Source: Gp6-AA40 sp035293405
GTDB lineage: Bacteria; Acidobacteriota; Vicinamibacteria; Vicinamibacterales; UBA2999
Assembly: GCA_035293405.1 (NCBI GenBank)
Contig: DATDOE010000122.1
Span: 62,001 to 126,000 of the forward strand
Reading direction: 5' to 3'
Length of the DNA: 64,000 bases
The stretch's first letter is position 1; each line of letters opens with the position of its first letter. The position numbers and the translations under genes are program-made. Below are positions 17,887-27,067 of this stretch, piece after piece. Below the pieces are notes generated by a model. That model was not told where the DNA came from. It did no database searches and saw only the letters and a program-made list of their open reading frames with translations.

Positions 17887-19597
17887 TCGGATCTGGGAAT
17901 CGGTTCAGTGCAATGAGGCAGCGGTCACGCAGCTGTCACAGGATCTGCACGTCTCGCCGGTCACGGCTCGCCTGCTGTGCATCCGCGGCATCGACGACCC
18001 TGACCTTGCGCGACGGTTCCTCTCGCCCTCGCTGGCCGACCTGCTCGACCCGAACACCTTGACGGACATGCCGGTGGCGATCGACCGCATCCTGACTGCG
18101 ATCGCCAACAAGGAACGCATCGCGATTCATGGCGACTACGACGTGGACGGCGTCACCTCGACGGTCATCCTGCGACGTGCCCTCGAGCTGCTTGGGGCTG
18201 ATGTCACGCATTTCATCCCTGAACGCCTGCGCGACGGGTACGGACTCCAACCCGCCTCGCTCGATCGTCTGCACGCCGACGGCGTGCGCCTCGTCATCTC
18301 CGTCGACTGCGGCATCCGCGGAGTCGAGGCGGCCTTGCATGCCAAAGCGCTCGGCCTCGACCTCATCATCACCGACCACCACGAGCCAGACACGACGCTG
18401 CCGCAGGCCTTCGCGGTGATCAATCCGAAGCGCCACGACTGCCCCTACCCGGACAAGAATCTGGCAGGTGTGGGTGTGGCACTGAAAGTGGTGCAGGCGC
18501 TCTGCGCGAAGACCGGGCACTCCAACTGGCTGCCCGCCTTCGTCAAAGTGGCGGCCATCGGCACGCTAGCCGATGTGGTGCCGCTGATCGGGGAGAATCG
18601 CATCATCGCGAAGCTCGGTCTCGCGATGCTGTCGAAGGGGCCGCACAAGGTCGGACTGCGCTCGCTGCTCGATGTCTGTGGCCTGACGGGGAAGGCGATC
18701 GACAGCTACCACATCGGCTTCGTCCTGGCGCCGCGCGTCAATGCCGCGGGACGGATGAGCACTCCCGATATCGCCGCACGCCTGCTCCTGGCGTCGGACG
18801 AGGCGATGGGGACGGAAGCGCGTGAGCTCGCCCAGCAGCTCGACACCGAGAACATCCGCCGCCAGCAAGAGGAAGCCGACATCGTCGCGCAGGCGCGCAA
18901 GGCGGTCGAGACGGATCTCGAGGTCGGCTCGCGCACGGTCATCGTCGTCGCGGGAGAGGGCTGGCATCGCGGCGTCATCGGCATCGTGGCCTCGAAGCTG
19001 GTCGATGCCTTTCATCGTCCGGCGATCGTCATCTCGACCGACGGTGAGATGGCGCACGGCTCCTGCCGCAGCATCCCGTCGTTCAACATGCTGGCTGCGC
19101 TCGAGTCCTGCGGCGAGCTGATGAGCAAGTTCGGCGGACACAAACAGGCCGCAGGCCTGACGATGACCTCCGTACGCGTGCGTGAGCTGCGTGCGCGGGT
19201 GAACGAGTACGCCGAAGCGCGGCTGCAGCCCGACGACCTCCGTCCGCGGATCTGGATCGACGGCGGGCTCACGTTCAGGTCCATCGACGAGCAGGTCGCG
19301 GCAGAGCTCACCACTCTGGCGCCATTTGGGGCCGGGAACCCGCGCCCGGTCTTCCGCGCCAGCAGCGTGGAGGTCGTGGACGGCCCCCGCCGCGTCAAGG
19401 AGCGGCACTTGAAGATGGCGTTCCGCCAGGATGGCCGCGTGATGCGCGGCATCGCCTGGCGCGCCTCGGAACGGGAGAGCTTCGTCACCGAGCACCGTAC
19501 GGCGATCGACCTCGCTTTCTCGGTTGAGCAGGACACCTGGAACGGTGAGCGGTATCTGCAGCTGTCGGTCGCTGATTTCAAAGCTCCAGAAAACTGA
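17873..19597 (+). CDS. recJ: Single-stranded-DNA-specific exonuclease RecJ
   Basis: A 5'-3' single-strand DNA exonuclease in RecF-pathway recombination and mismatch and base-excision repair. It has the DHH phosphoesterase motifs IHGDYDVDGVTST (motif I), SVDCGIRG and IITDHHEPD (the DHH motif). INPKRHDCPYPDKNLAGVGVA and the DHHA1 domain motif GGHKQAAGLTM follow, and the C-terminal OB domain ends LSVADFKAPE. The TTG at 17873 gives a 574-residue protein, the usual RecJ length. A longer frame from 17780 would lie in accA and adds non-homologous residues. GGGGAA at 17859-17864 may serve as ribosome binding site. Confidence 0.93.
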   Translation: MPKADRIWESVQCNEAAVTQLSQDLHVSPVTARLLCIRGIDDPDLARRFLSPSLADLLDPNTLTDMPVAIDRILTAIANKERIAIHGDYDVDGVTSTVILRRALELLGADVTHFIPERLRDGYGLQPASLDRLHADGVRLVISVDCGIRGVEAALHAKALGLDLIITDHHEPDTTLPQAFAVINPKRHDCPYPDKNLAGVGVALKVVQALCAKTGHSNWLPAFVKVAAIGTLADVVPLIGENRIIAKLGLAMLSKGPHKVGLRSLLDVCGLTGKAIDSYHIGFVLAPRVNAAGRMSTPDIAARLLLASDEAMGTEARELAQQLDTENIRRQQEEADIVAQARKAVETDLEVGSRTVIVVAGEGWHRGVIGIVASKLVDAFHRPAIVISTDGEMAHGSCRSIPSFNMLAALESCGELMSKFGGHKQAAGLTMTSVRVRELRARVNEYAEARLQPDDLRPRIWIDGGLTFRSIDEQVAAELTTLAPFGAGNPRPVFRASSVEVVDGPRRVKERHLKMAFRQDGRVMRGIAWRASERESFVTEHRTAIDLAFSVEQDTWNGERYLQLSVADFKAPEN

Positions 19598-19635
19598 GCC
19601 GTTTCAAGGCCGCTCCGCGGTTATCCTTGAGTTGG

Positions 19636-21840
19636 ATGACTTCCTGGCAGAAGCGCACCCGGATCGGGCTCGCGATTTTCGCGGCCGTGTTCGGGACGTT
19701 CGTCTATCGGTCGATTCGCGAGCGCACGACGCCTGTGCCGCCCGCTCCGGTCGAACGCATCGACCCGAAAGCCACCCTCGAGACCAGTGACAGCAACGTC
19801 CAGCGCGAGCAAAAGGGAGAGCAGGACTTCAGGATCAGCTTCTCGCGATCGCTGAACTACGAAGACGGCTCAGCGAAGTTGTTCGACGTGCGAATCGAGG
19901 TCACCAAGGCAGACGGCCGAACATTCGTCGTGACGGCTCCGGAGGCGGGGGCCGGCAAGGACCAGGACGAGAAGCAGCTCACCGGGCCGGTGAAGCTGGT
20001 CGTCAGCGACGGATTCGAGCTGACGACGGACCACGCGACCCACAGCCAGAATTCAGGGATCGTACGCGCGCCCGGTGCGGTCACATTCAAGAGGGGCCGC
20101 ATGAGCGGCTCCGGCGTCAACGCCACTTACGATCAGAACAACGACGTGTTGACGATTGCCGAGAACGCGACAATCGCGATCGCGGACGTGGCAGGAAAGC
20201 CGGCCACGGACTTTTCATCAGGCAGTGCCACGCTCGACCGGCTGCAGAACGTTCTCACGCTCGACGGCAAGGCACATGTGCTTCGCAACGAGCAGGTGAT
20301 CGACGCCGATCACGTAGTCACCCGACTTTCCGACGACGAGCAGATCGTCACGTACATAGAGCTGCGGAACAACGCGCGGGTCACCGGTGGTACGGCCATC
20401 GACTCGATGTCGGCGCGTGACATCGACATGGACTACACCGACGATGGCCGTGCGCTCGAGCGGGTGGTGCTGAACGGTGGAGCGGGGATCGCGATGCGCG
20501 CGGCGCAGGGATCGGGACGACAGATCCTGGGGGAGTCGCTCGAATTGCGTCTGGCGCCTGACGGCTCCGTCATCGCCGCGACGGGACGTGAGAAGGTCCG
20601 GCTCGATCTGCCGGCGTCTGCAGAGGCGCCAGCGGGCAGTATCAGCGCCAAGACGCTCGACGCGACTGGCGAAGCGGGGCACGGCTTGACGCTCGCTCAG
20701 TTTCGCGGCGACGTGGAGTACCGCGAGCCTGGCCGGCGGGGCGCGGCCGGACGCGTCGTCCGATCGCACGCCCTCAGCGCGTCTCTTGCCGGCGACGCCG
20801 TCACTGACGCTGTGTTCACGGACCGGGTCACGTTCGAGGATGGAGATGACCTGAGCGCCCGCGCCGCGGAGGTCCGGTATCGCCCCCAGCAGAATGCGCT
20901 CGCGCTCAGCAAAGCCGATGCAGGCGGCGGTCCGCATGTGACCATCGATCAGATCGCGATCGATGCGCGCACGATCGAGGTTGCCCTCGACGACCGCCGG
21001 ATCAACGCCGCAGGCGTGAAGACGACGTTGAGCCCGCGTAAGGCTGGCCAGACCGCGCCGAGCCAGGGCGAGGCACCTGGGGGAGGTGTGGCACTTCCGG
21101 GCCTGCTGCGTCAGAACGAGGCCGCGAACATCAATTCCGACGCGCTCGAATACAAGGGAAAGTCCGGGCAGGCGATCTACACCGGCAACGCGGCGTTGCT
21201 GCAGGGAGACACCTCGATCCGGGGGGACGTGATCAGCCTCGATCAGGAGAAAGGGAATCTGACTGCCACTGGATCGGCGCGCTCCACACTGGAACTCGAC
21301 ACCGGGCGGTCGACCGGGCGGGCCCATGACATCCGGTACGACGACACGGCACGGACCGTCACCTACAGCGCTGCGGCTCTCGCACCGACAAGCGACAGGG
21401 GCTCAGTGCCGGCTGGAGCCCGCGCCGGAGCGCCTGCCGGAGGCAGGGGGGCAATGCTGGCGCGTGATGCGCAATTGAACGGTCCCCAAGGGGATCTGCG
21501 CGCGGAGCGAATCGCGATCGTCCTCGCCAAGCAGGGAAACGAGGTCGAGCGCGTGGAGGCATACGGCAATGTGACGCTGAAGCTGGATGCGCGGACGGTG
21601 GTCGGAGCACGCTTGACGCATCAAAGCGCCGACGGGCGTTACGTGATGTCCGGAAGCGGGGCAGCGCCGGTCACGATCACCGAGGCGACCACGACGTCGA
21701 CGGGCGCGACATCGTGTCGCGAGACCACGGGTCGAGCGTTGACCTTCTTCAAGTCGACCGATACGATCATCGTCGACGGTAACGCGGAAAAACGCACCGA
21801 GACGCAGATCAAGCCGTGCGCCGCTCCGTCGTTGCGGTGA
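19636..21840 (+). CDS. Long LptC/LptA (OstA)-like LPS transport protein, fused domains
   Basis: A 734-residue periplasmic protein anchored by one N-terminal membrane helix (about residues 8-26). The region after the anchor looks LptC-like (DFRISFSRSLNYEDGSAKLFDVRIEV, given here as a description of residues about 52-77 in two parts: DFRISFSRSLNYEDG and SAKLFDVRIEV). It then carries several OstA/LptA-type beta-strand blocks, recognisable by patterns such as LTTDHATHSQNSG, GSGVNATYDQNNDVLTIAENA, INSDALEYKGKSGQAIYTGNA and VVGARLTHQSADGRYVMSG. Ordinary LptC and LptA are each under 250 residues, so this looks like one continuous periplasmic bridge. lptB follows 35 bases downstream. ATG 19636 is preferred to TTG 19627. 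The domain split is inference. Confidence 0.82.
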   Translation: MTSWQKRTRIGLAIFAAVFGTFVYRSIRERTTPVPPAPVERIDPKATLETSDSNVQREQKGEQDFRISFSRSLNYEDGSAKLFDVRIEVTKADGRTFVVTAPEAGAGKDQDEKQLTGPVKLVVSDGFELTTDHATHSQNSGIVRAPGAVTFKRGRMSGSGVNATYDQNNDVLTIAENATIAIADVAGKPATDFSSGSATLDRLQNVLTLDGKAHVLRNEQVIDADHVVTRLSDDEQIVTYIELRNNARVTGGTAIDSMSARDIDMDYTDDGRALERVVLNGGAGIAMRAAQGSGRQILGESLELRLAPDGSVIAATGREKVRLDLPASAEAPAGSISAKTLDATGEAGHGLTLAQFRGDVEYREPGRRGAAGRVVRSHALSASLAGDAVTDAVFTDRVTFEDGDDLSARAAEVRYRPQQNALALSKADAGGGPHVTIDQIAIDARTIEVALDDRRINAAGVKTTLSPRKAGQTAPSQGEAPGGGVALPGLLRQNEAANINSDALEYKGKSGQAIYTGNAALLQGDTSIRGDVISLDQEKGNLTATGSARSTLELDTGRSTGRAHDIRYDDTARTVTYSAAALAPTSDRGSVPAGARAGAPAGGRGAMLARDAQLNGPQGDLRAERIAIVLAKQGNEVERVEAYGNVTLKLDARTVVGARLTHQSADGRYVMSGSGAAPVTITEATTTSTGATSCRETTGRALTFFKSTDTIIVDGNAEKRTETQIKPCAAPSLR

Positions 21841-21875
21841 GCCCTCGGCAGCAGTCCGGCCGGTCATCCCACGAG

Positions 21876-22604
21876 ATGTCATCCACGCTGCGCACGCAGG
21901 AGCTCACGAAGTCGTACGGTGGCCGCACGGTGGTGCGGGGCGTGAGTATCGACGTCGGCTCGGGTGAGATTGTCGGCCTCCTCGGGCCAAACGGTGCCGG
22001 CAAGACGACCACGTTCTATATGACGGTCGGCTTGACGGGCCCCGACTCCGGGCACGTGATCCTGGATGGCGAGGACGTCACCGACGCGCCGATGTACGTG
22101 CGGGCCCGGAAGGGCATCGGGTATCTGCCGCAGGAGCCGTCGATCTTCCGCGGCCTGACGGTCGAGCAGAACATTCTTGGAATTCTCGAGACGCTCGACA
22201 TGGATCGACAGACCCGGCAGGAACGGCTGCAGGAACTGCTTGCGGAGCTGCATCTGACAGCGCTGGCCAAGGCGCCGGCGCACACGTTGTCGGGGGGGGA
22301 GCGTCGCCGTGCGGAAATCACCCGCGCGCTCGTCATGTCACCGCGATTCATTCTGCTCGATGAGCCGTTCGCGGGCATCGATCCGATCGCGGTGACGGAC
22401 ATCCAGAAGATTGTGTCTCACCTGAAGGAGCGGGGCATCGGGGTGCTGATCACGGACCACAACGTCCGCGAGACTTTGCGGATTACGGACCGGGCGTATA
22501 TCGTCCACGATGGCGTCATCTTCCGCAGCGGAACCCCCGATTCACTGGCTGCTGATGAGGACGTGCGCCGGATTTATCTGGGGGCCGACTTCCGGTTGGA
22601 CTAA
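21876..22604 (+). CDS. lptB: LPS export ABC transporter ATP-binding protein LptB
   Basis: ATPase that powers extraction of LPS from the inner membrane by the LptF/LptG permease (a fused copy lies at 42992-45253). The 242-residue protein has Walker A GPNGAGKTT, Q-loop region GYLPQEPSIFRGLTV, signature LSGGERRR, Walker B FILLDEPFAGIDP and H-loop ITDHNVRET, all characteristic of the LptB subfamily. ATG 21876 is preferred over the upstream GTG frame at 21816, which would overlap the preceding gene. It sits between the LptC/A-like gene and rpoN, the arrangement seen in many Gram-negative genomes. Confidence 0.96.
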   Translation: MSSTLRTQELTKSYGGRTVVRGVSIDVGSGEIVGLLGPNGAGKTTTFYMTVGLTGPDSGHVILDGEDVTDAPMYVRARKGIGYLPQEPSIFRGLTVEQNILGILETLDMDRQTRQERLQELLAELHLTALAKAPAHTLSGGERRRAEITRALVMSPRFILLDEPFAGIDPIAVTDIQKIVSHLKERGIGVLITDHNVRETLRITDRAYIVHDGVIFRSGTPDSLAADEDVRRIYLGADFRLD

Positions 22605-22627
22605 GATGATTCTCGGCGACTGAAGCC

Positions 22628-24058
22628 ATGGCGATTTCGCAGAAATTACACACCAAACTCGTTCAGAAGCTGATTCTGACGCCATCGCTCCAGCAGGCGA
22701 TCAAACTCCTGCCGATGTCTACGCTCGAGTTGTCGGAGCTCTTGAACCAGGAGATGGTCGAGAACCCCATGCTCGAGGAAGTGCCCACCGAGGAGCTGCA
22801 GCCGGTCGAGGCGACGCAGGAAAAACAGGACGACAAGAAGGACAAGGACAAGGAGAAAGGCGACACCTGGGACGACCAGGACTACGAGTACTTCTTCGGC
22901 GACTATCTGGACGATGGCTACCGGCCGCGCACGCCGACCGAGGTCAAAGAACTGCCGCCGATCGAGAACACGCTTTCCACCGGCCAGTCGCTCTCCAGTC
23001 ACCTCCTCTGGCAATTGTCGATGCAGTCCGACGAGCCGCTGATGCGGGAAATCGGCGAGGCGATCATCGGCAACCTCGACGACGACGGCTACCTGGTGGC
23101 GACAGTCGAGGACGTGGCAGTGATGGGGCCGTGGCCGACCGAGCAGGTCGAGCGGGCATTGACGATGGTGCAGGGGTTCGATCCGATCGGTGTTGCCGCA
23201 CGCGATCTGCAGGAGTGCCTGCTCCAGCAGCTCCGGCACCTCGGCATGACCGGCACGCCCGCCGAACGCATCGTGACCGAGCATATGCGGCTGCTGCAGA
23301 ACCATCAGGTGCCCGAGCTCGCGCGAAAGCTGGGACTCTCGATCGAAGACCTCAAGCAGCACATCGAGCTGATTCGTCACCTCGATCCCAAGCCGGGCAG
23401 CCGCTTCAATCCGTCGCAGTCCCAGTACGTGATCCCCGACGTCTACATCGTGAAGATCGAGGACCAGTACGTCGCGCTGCTCAATGAAGAGGGGCTGCCG
23501 CAGTTGCGCATCAGCCCGGTCTATCGCCGGCTGCTCGACAAGACTGCCACCGAGAACACCGACGAGACGCGCGCCTATGTGAAGGACAAGTTCCGATCCG
23601 CGCTGTGGCTGATCAAGTCGGTGGAGCAGCGGCAGAAGACCATTCACAAGGTGGCCTCGAGCATCATCAATTTTCAGCGCGACTTCCTGGATCACGGCAT
23701 CGAGTATCTTCGGCCGCTCGTGCTGCGCGACGTCGCCAATGACATCGGCATGCACGAGTCGACGGTCAGCCGCGTCGTGACGAACAAGTACATGCACACG
23801 CCGCAGGGCGTGTTCGAGATGAAGTACTTCTTCCACAGCGGCATCAACAGCCACTACGGGGACGCAGTCTCATCGGTCACGATCAAACAGCGCATCCGCA
23901 AGATCATCGAGCAGGAGGATCCGAAGAAGCCGCTGAGCGATTCCAAGATCGTCAGCATGCTGCGCCGAGAGGGGCTCGAGCTGGCCCGGCGCACCATCGC
24001 CAAATACCGCGAAGAGCTGAAGATCCCGACCTCCAACCAGCGTAAAGTTCTCTATTAG
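22628..24058 (+). CDS. rpoN: RNA polymerase sigma-54 factor
   Basis: Alternative sigma factor recognising -24/-12 promoters and needing an AAA+ enhancer-binding activator. The 476-residue protein has the glutamine- and leucine-rich region I (KLVQKLILTPSLQQAIKLL; LNQEMVENPMLEE) for activator response, and an acidic Lys/Asp-rich region II (about residues 60-90). The core-binding domain follows. The C-terminal DNA-binding region includes the helix-turn-helix VANDIGMHESTVSRVV and the RpoN box ARRTIAKYREEL with IPTSNQRK after it. It lies 23 bases after lptB. No enhancer-binding protein is encoded in this window. Confidence 0.97.
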   Translation: MAISQKLHTKLVQKLILTPSLQQAIKLLPMSTLELSELLNQEMVENPMLEEVPTEELQPVEATQEKQDDKKDKDKEKGDTWDDQDYEYFFGDYLDDGYRPRTPTEVKELPPIENTLSTGQSLSSHLLWQLSMQSDEPLMREIGEAIIGNLDDDGYLVATVEDVAVMGPWPTEQVERALTMVQGFDPIGVAARDLQECLLQQLRHLGMTGTPAERIVTEHMRLLQNHQVPELARKLGLSIEDLKQHIELIRHLDPKPGSRFNPSQSQYVIPDVYIVKIEDQYVALLNEEGLPQLRISPVYRRLLDKTATENTDETRAYVKDKFRSALWLIKSVEQRQKTIHKVASSIINFQRDFLDHGIEYLRPLVLRDVANDIGMHESTVSRVVTNKYMHTPQGVFEMKYFFHSGINSHYGDAVSSVTIKQRIRKIIEQEDPKKPLSDSKIVSMLRREGLELARRTIAKYREELKIPTSNQRKVLY

Positions 24059-24059
24059 T

Positions 24060-24087
24060 GGCTCAGGGCTCGAGGCTCTCGGCTCTG
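24060..24087. repeat. Degenerate 7-bp direct repeats (GGCTCNN)
   Basis: GGCTC begins at 24060, 24067, 24074 and 24081, an exact 7-base period over four units. The array starts one base after the rpoN stop and ends 15 bases before the hpf ATG. Confidence 0.75.
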
Positions 24088-24102
24088 GCCGGTACGAATG
24101 CC

Positions 24103-24684
24103 ATGCGCCTCGAAATCACTGGACGACATCTCACGATCACGCCTGCGGCCCGCACGGCCGCCGAGCGCCGAGTGGCTCACACGCTCAGGCTCCTGAACAA
24201 CAGCGCAGTCTCCGCCCACGTGGTCTTGACGCAGGAGCGGACGCGGGTGCGGGCAGAGTTGAGTCTTCACGTCAAGCACGAACACTTCCTCCACGCGGAG
24301 GCACTGGGCCCCAACCCGCAGACCGCCATCGCCGCCGCCGCGGAGAAAATCGAGCGCCAGGCGGCAAAGCTCAAGGGCAAGTGGGGTGCGCGGAAGCGTA
24401 AGAGCCTGCCGACGGCCGCGGCTGTCGCCTCGGGACCAGACGGTACCGGCCCGCGCACCGGTGGTCGTGCGGCGACGCCCCCACGGGCCAACGGCGCGCC
24501 GGGACCGCGAATCATCCGAGCCCGCCGATACGCGGTGAAGCCGATGTCCATCGAGGATGCCGCCGCCGAGGTTGGCGACGGCACGGATGCCGTCATCGTG
24601 TTCCGGAACTCGGCCACCGACACCATGACGGTCCTGTTCCGTCGCAGCGACGGCAACCTGGGCCTGATTGAACCTGAAGCGTGA
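24103..24684 (+). CDS. hpf: Ribosome hibernation-promoting factor, long form
   Basis: Binds the decoding region of idle ribosomes and, in long-form proteins, drives 100S dimer formation through the C-terminal domain. The 193-residue protein has the HPF/RaiA N-terminal domain (MRLEITGRHLTITPAAR to about residue 100, with KHEHFLHAEALGPNPQTAI). A Gly/Ala/Arg/Pro-rich linker (about 105-140) and the S30AE C-terminal domain (KPMSIEDAAAEVG and IVFRNSATDTMTVLFRR) follow. ATG 24103 is chosen because the upstream frame from GTG 24058 is encoded by 7-bp repeats. A position between rpoN and the PTS regulators is the classic rpoN-hpf context. Confidence 0.93.
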   Translation: MRLEITGRHLTITPAARTAAERRVAHTLRLLNNSAVSAHVVLTQERTRVRAELSLHVKHEHFLHAEALGPNPQTAIAAAAEKIERQAAKLKGKWGARKRKSLPTAAAVASGPDGTGPRTGGRAATPPRANGAPGPRIIRARRYAVKPMSIEDAAAEVGDGTDAVIVFRNSATDTMTVLFRRSDGNLGLIEPEA

Positions 24685-24699
24685 ACACTGGCGCGAGCC

Positions 24700-25704
24700 G
24701 TGAGCATTGAGCACACGTCAGCTCCATCGTTGACGGTCGGCGAACTACTCAAGAGCCGGTCGGAGGCCATGGGCCTTCCGCTCGAGCTGCTGAGCGGGCA
24801 GGCCGGTCTCGATCGGCCGATCTCGAGCCCCCATATCCAGAAGACCGGCTTGGCGCTCGCCGGCTTCCATGAGTACCTCCGCCCGGCGCGCATCCTCGTG
24901 TTCGGTGAGAGCGAGGTGCGATACCTCGAAAACCTGGACCACGATGCGCGGCTGACGATGCTGGGCGCGATGTTCACCCACGACATCCCCTGCGTGCTCA
25001 TCACTGGCGGCTGGAGTCCCCCTCCCGATCTCCTCTCGGCGTCCGACGAGTACCGGGTCCCGCTCCTCCGCACGGCAGTGGCCACACCGATCGCGATCTC
25101 CAAGATCGGAACGCTGCTCGACGATGCCCTGGCCGTTCGAGAGGTCATGCACGGCGTGCTCATGGACCTTCTCGGCCTGGGCGTCCTGATCGTCGGCGAC
25201 AGTGGCATCGGCAAGAGCGAATGCGCGCTCGACCTGGTGGTGCGCGGACATCGCCTCGTGGCCGACGACACCGTTGAAGTGCGCCGCCGGGGAGAGACAG
25301 CGGTCATCGGTACCTGTCCCGAGCTCACGCGCCACCATATGGAGGTGCGCGGCCTGGGCGTCATCAACATCCGCGATCTCTTTGGCGTCGCCTCGACACG
25401 AACCTCGAAGCGCGTGGAGCTGGTGGTGCGGCTGGAACGGTGGGATCCGGAACGGGAGTACGACCGGCTCGGGCTGGACGAGAACGTGTTCGATCTGATC
25501 GGCGTGAAGGTGCCCCTGATCCGTATGCCGGTCGCGCCCGGCCGCAATCTCGCGATCCTCGTCGAGGTCGCCGCCCGGAATCAGCTGCTGCGCTCGCGCG
25601 GCCTGAACGCCGCGCGGGATCTGGTGGCGCGGCTCGAACAGCAGCTGCGCGAGGCAACCGAGGTCGCGGTCGAGGAAGACAGTGAGCCCGGAGACGAGGC
25701 GTGA
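24700..25704 (+). CDS. hprK: HPr kinase/phosphorylase
   Basis: Bifunctional enzyme that phosphorylates HPr on a regulatory serine with ATP and removes that phosphate. The 334-residue protein has the N-terminal Hpr_kinase_N domain (about 10-135). The C-terminal kinase domain carries the P-loop GDSGIGKSE (Lys172), and the HprK signature EVRGLGVINIRDLFGV follows. The start is GTG 24700. The stop overlaps rapZ as GTGA. Its likely substrate, an HPr with Ser46 conserved, is encoded three genes downstream. This argues that Ser phosphorylation of HPr is used for regulation here, even though no sugar permease is present. Confidence 0.95.
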   Translation: MSIEHTSAPSLTVGELLKSRSEAMGLPLELLSGQAGLDRPISSPHIQKTGLALAGFHEYLRPARILVFGESEVRYLENLDHDARLTMLGAMFTHDIPCVLITGGWSPPPDLLSASDEYRVPLLRTAVATPIAISKIGTLLDDALAVREVMHGVLMDLLGLGVLIVGDSGIGKSECALDLVVRGHRLVADDTVEVRRRGETAVIGTCPELTRHHMEVRGLGVINIRDLFGVASTRTSKRVELVVRLERWDPEREYDRLGLDENVFDLIGVKVPLIRMPVAPGRNLAILVEVAARNQLLRSRGLNAARDLVARLEQQLREATEVAVEEDSEPGDEA

Positions 25705-26630
25705 GGGCAACGACGCCCCGTCGCACGAGGGCTCGCAAGACCGTGCGACCGAAGCCCGCCAGGCCACGCACCACCCACCGGTTCGTCATCGTCACGGGAT
25801 TGTCAGGCTCAGGGAAGACCCATGCGATTCGAGCGCTCGAGGATCTGGGGTATTTCTGCGTGGACAACCTGCCGACGCAGCTGATTCCGACACTGGCCGA
25901 GCTCGCCAGCCGGGATGACGCCAGCCTCGAGCATGTGGCCATCGTGGTTGACGTCCGCGAGGGTGGGTTCCTCAAGCAGTTTCCGCCCGTCTACCGCAAG
26001 CTCAAGACGATTCCGGGGATCGACTCCCGGCTGATCTTTCTCGAGGCCAGCCATTCCGCCCTGGTCCGGCGTTTCAGCGAAACGCGCCGGCCGCACCCGC
26101 TGGCGCCCGATCGCTCCGTCGCCGAGGGCATCGACGAGGAGCGCAAGAAGCTGCAGACAATCAGGTCGCTCGCGGATTTGATTCTCGACACCTCGAACCT
26201 CACCGTCCACGAGCTGAGGGACGTGTTCGGGCGCCTGTCGAGGAAGGACGGCCCCCGTGCCGAGATGGTGGTGAATCTGGTGAGCTTCGGCTTCAAGCAC
26301 GGCGCCCCGCTCGATGCCGACCTGGTCTTCGACGTACGCTGTCTCCCGAATCCACATTTCGTCGATCGACTGCGGCCGCTGACGGGCCGCGACCCGGCCG
26401 TCATCCGATTCATGCGGCGCCATGGGGCGACCAGGGACTTCATCGATCGACTGACGTCGTTCCTGACATTTGCCTTGCCGCAGTACGTTCAAGAGGGCAA
26501 GAGCTATCTGACGGTGGCCATCGGATGTACTGGAGGGCAGCATCGATCGGTGATGGTGGCAGAGGCACTCAAGAAGTCCCTGGCCGGCGCCAAGGGCGTC
26601 CGGCTTCGGGTCAAGCATCGAGATAGCTAG
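25701..26630 (+). CDS. rapZ: RapZ family RNase adapter / nucleotide-binding protein
   Basis: In Enterobacteria RapZ presents the small RNA GlmZ to RNase E and so controls glucosamine-6-phosphate synthesis. In other phyla the YvcJ/RapZ family is a nucleotide-binding protein of broader unknown role. The 309-residue protein has a basic N-terminal extension of about 25 residues, Walker A GLSGSGKTHAI, LGYFCVDNLP, SRLIFLEAS with the RRFSETRRPHPL block, and the C-terminal domain motif VAIGCTGGQHRSV. The start GTG 25701 overlaps the hprK stop by 4 bases, implying coupling. Location beside PTS genes is typical. Whether it binds an RNA here is unknown. Confidence 0.93.
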   Translation: MRATTPRRTRARKTVRPKPARPRTTHRFVIVTGLSGSGKTHAIRALEDLGYFCVDNLPTQLIPTLAELASRDDASLEHVAIVVDVREGGFLKQFPPVYRKLKTIPGIDSRLIFLEASHSALVRRFSETRRPHPLAPDRSVAEGIDEERKKLQTIRSLADLILDTSNLTVHELRDVFGRLSRKDGPRAEMVVNLVSFGFKHGAPLDADLVFDVRCLPNPHFVDRLRPLTGRDPAVIRFMRRHGATRDFIDRLTSFLTFALPQYVQEGKSYLTVAIGCTGGQHRSVMVAEALKKSLAGAKGVRLRVKHRDS

Positions 26631-26647
26631 CGAGCGCCCGGTACGCA

Positions 26648-27058
26648 ATGATGATTGGCGTCGTCGTAGTTACGCACGGGCAACTGGCCACCGAGTTGCT
26701 GAATGCGGCCGAGACCATCGCCGGGGATCTCCCGCGGTTCGCCGCCGTCTCGATCGGGTGGCATGAGGATACCGAGGACGCGCGGGGAGAGATCGAGCAG
26801 GCCATCGCCCGGGTCGAGCAGGGCGCCGGGGTGCTGATTCTGACCGACATGTTCGGCGGAACACCGTCGAACCTGGCCATGAGCTTTCTCGCCCAAGGCA
26901 AGATCGAGGTGATCACCGGGGTCAACCTCCCGATGCTGATCAAGCTGGTGAATCTGCCGGAGCAGTCCGATCTACTGGCTGTCGCGCGGGATATGCGAGA
27001 TCAAGGACGGAACGCCATCTGGGTGGCGTCGGATCTGTTGAGAGGGGAAAAGACCTAA
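26648..27058 (+). CDS. PTS EIIA component, mannose (EIIA-Man) type
   Basis: Phosphoryl carrier that accepts phosphate from HPr on a histidine. The 136-residue protein is one EIIA-Man domain: IGVVVVTHGQLATELL with phospho-acceptor His10, then the GAGVLILTDMFGGTPSNLA block and ITGVNLPMLIKL. No EIIB, EIIC or EIID gene lies nearby, so a regulatory role is likelier than sugar uptake. The start is the first of two consecutive ATGs. No clear Shine-Dalgarno is visible in the 17-base gap after rapZ, so translation may depend on coupling. It is followed after 9 bases by ptsH. Confidence 0.92.
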   Translation: MMIGVVVVTHGQLATELLNAAETIAGDLPRFAAVSIGWHEDTEDARGEIEQAIARVEQGAGVLILTDMFGGTPSNLAMSFLAQGKIEVITGVNLPMLIKLVNLPEQSDLLAVARDMRDQGRNAIWVASDLLRGEKT

Positions 27059-27067
27059 TCAACCCCC

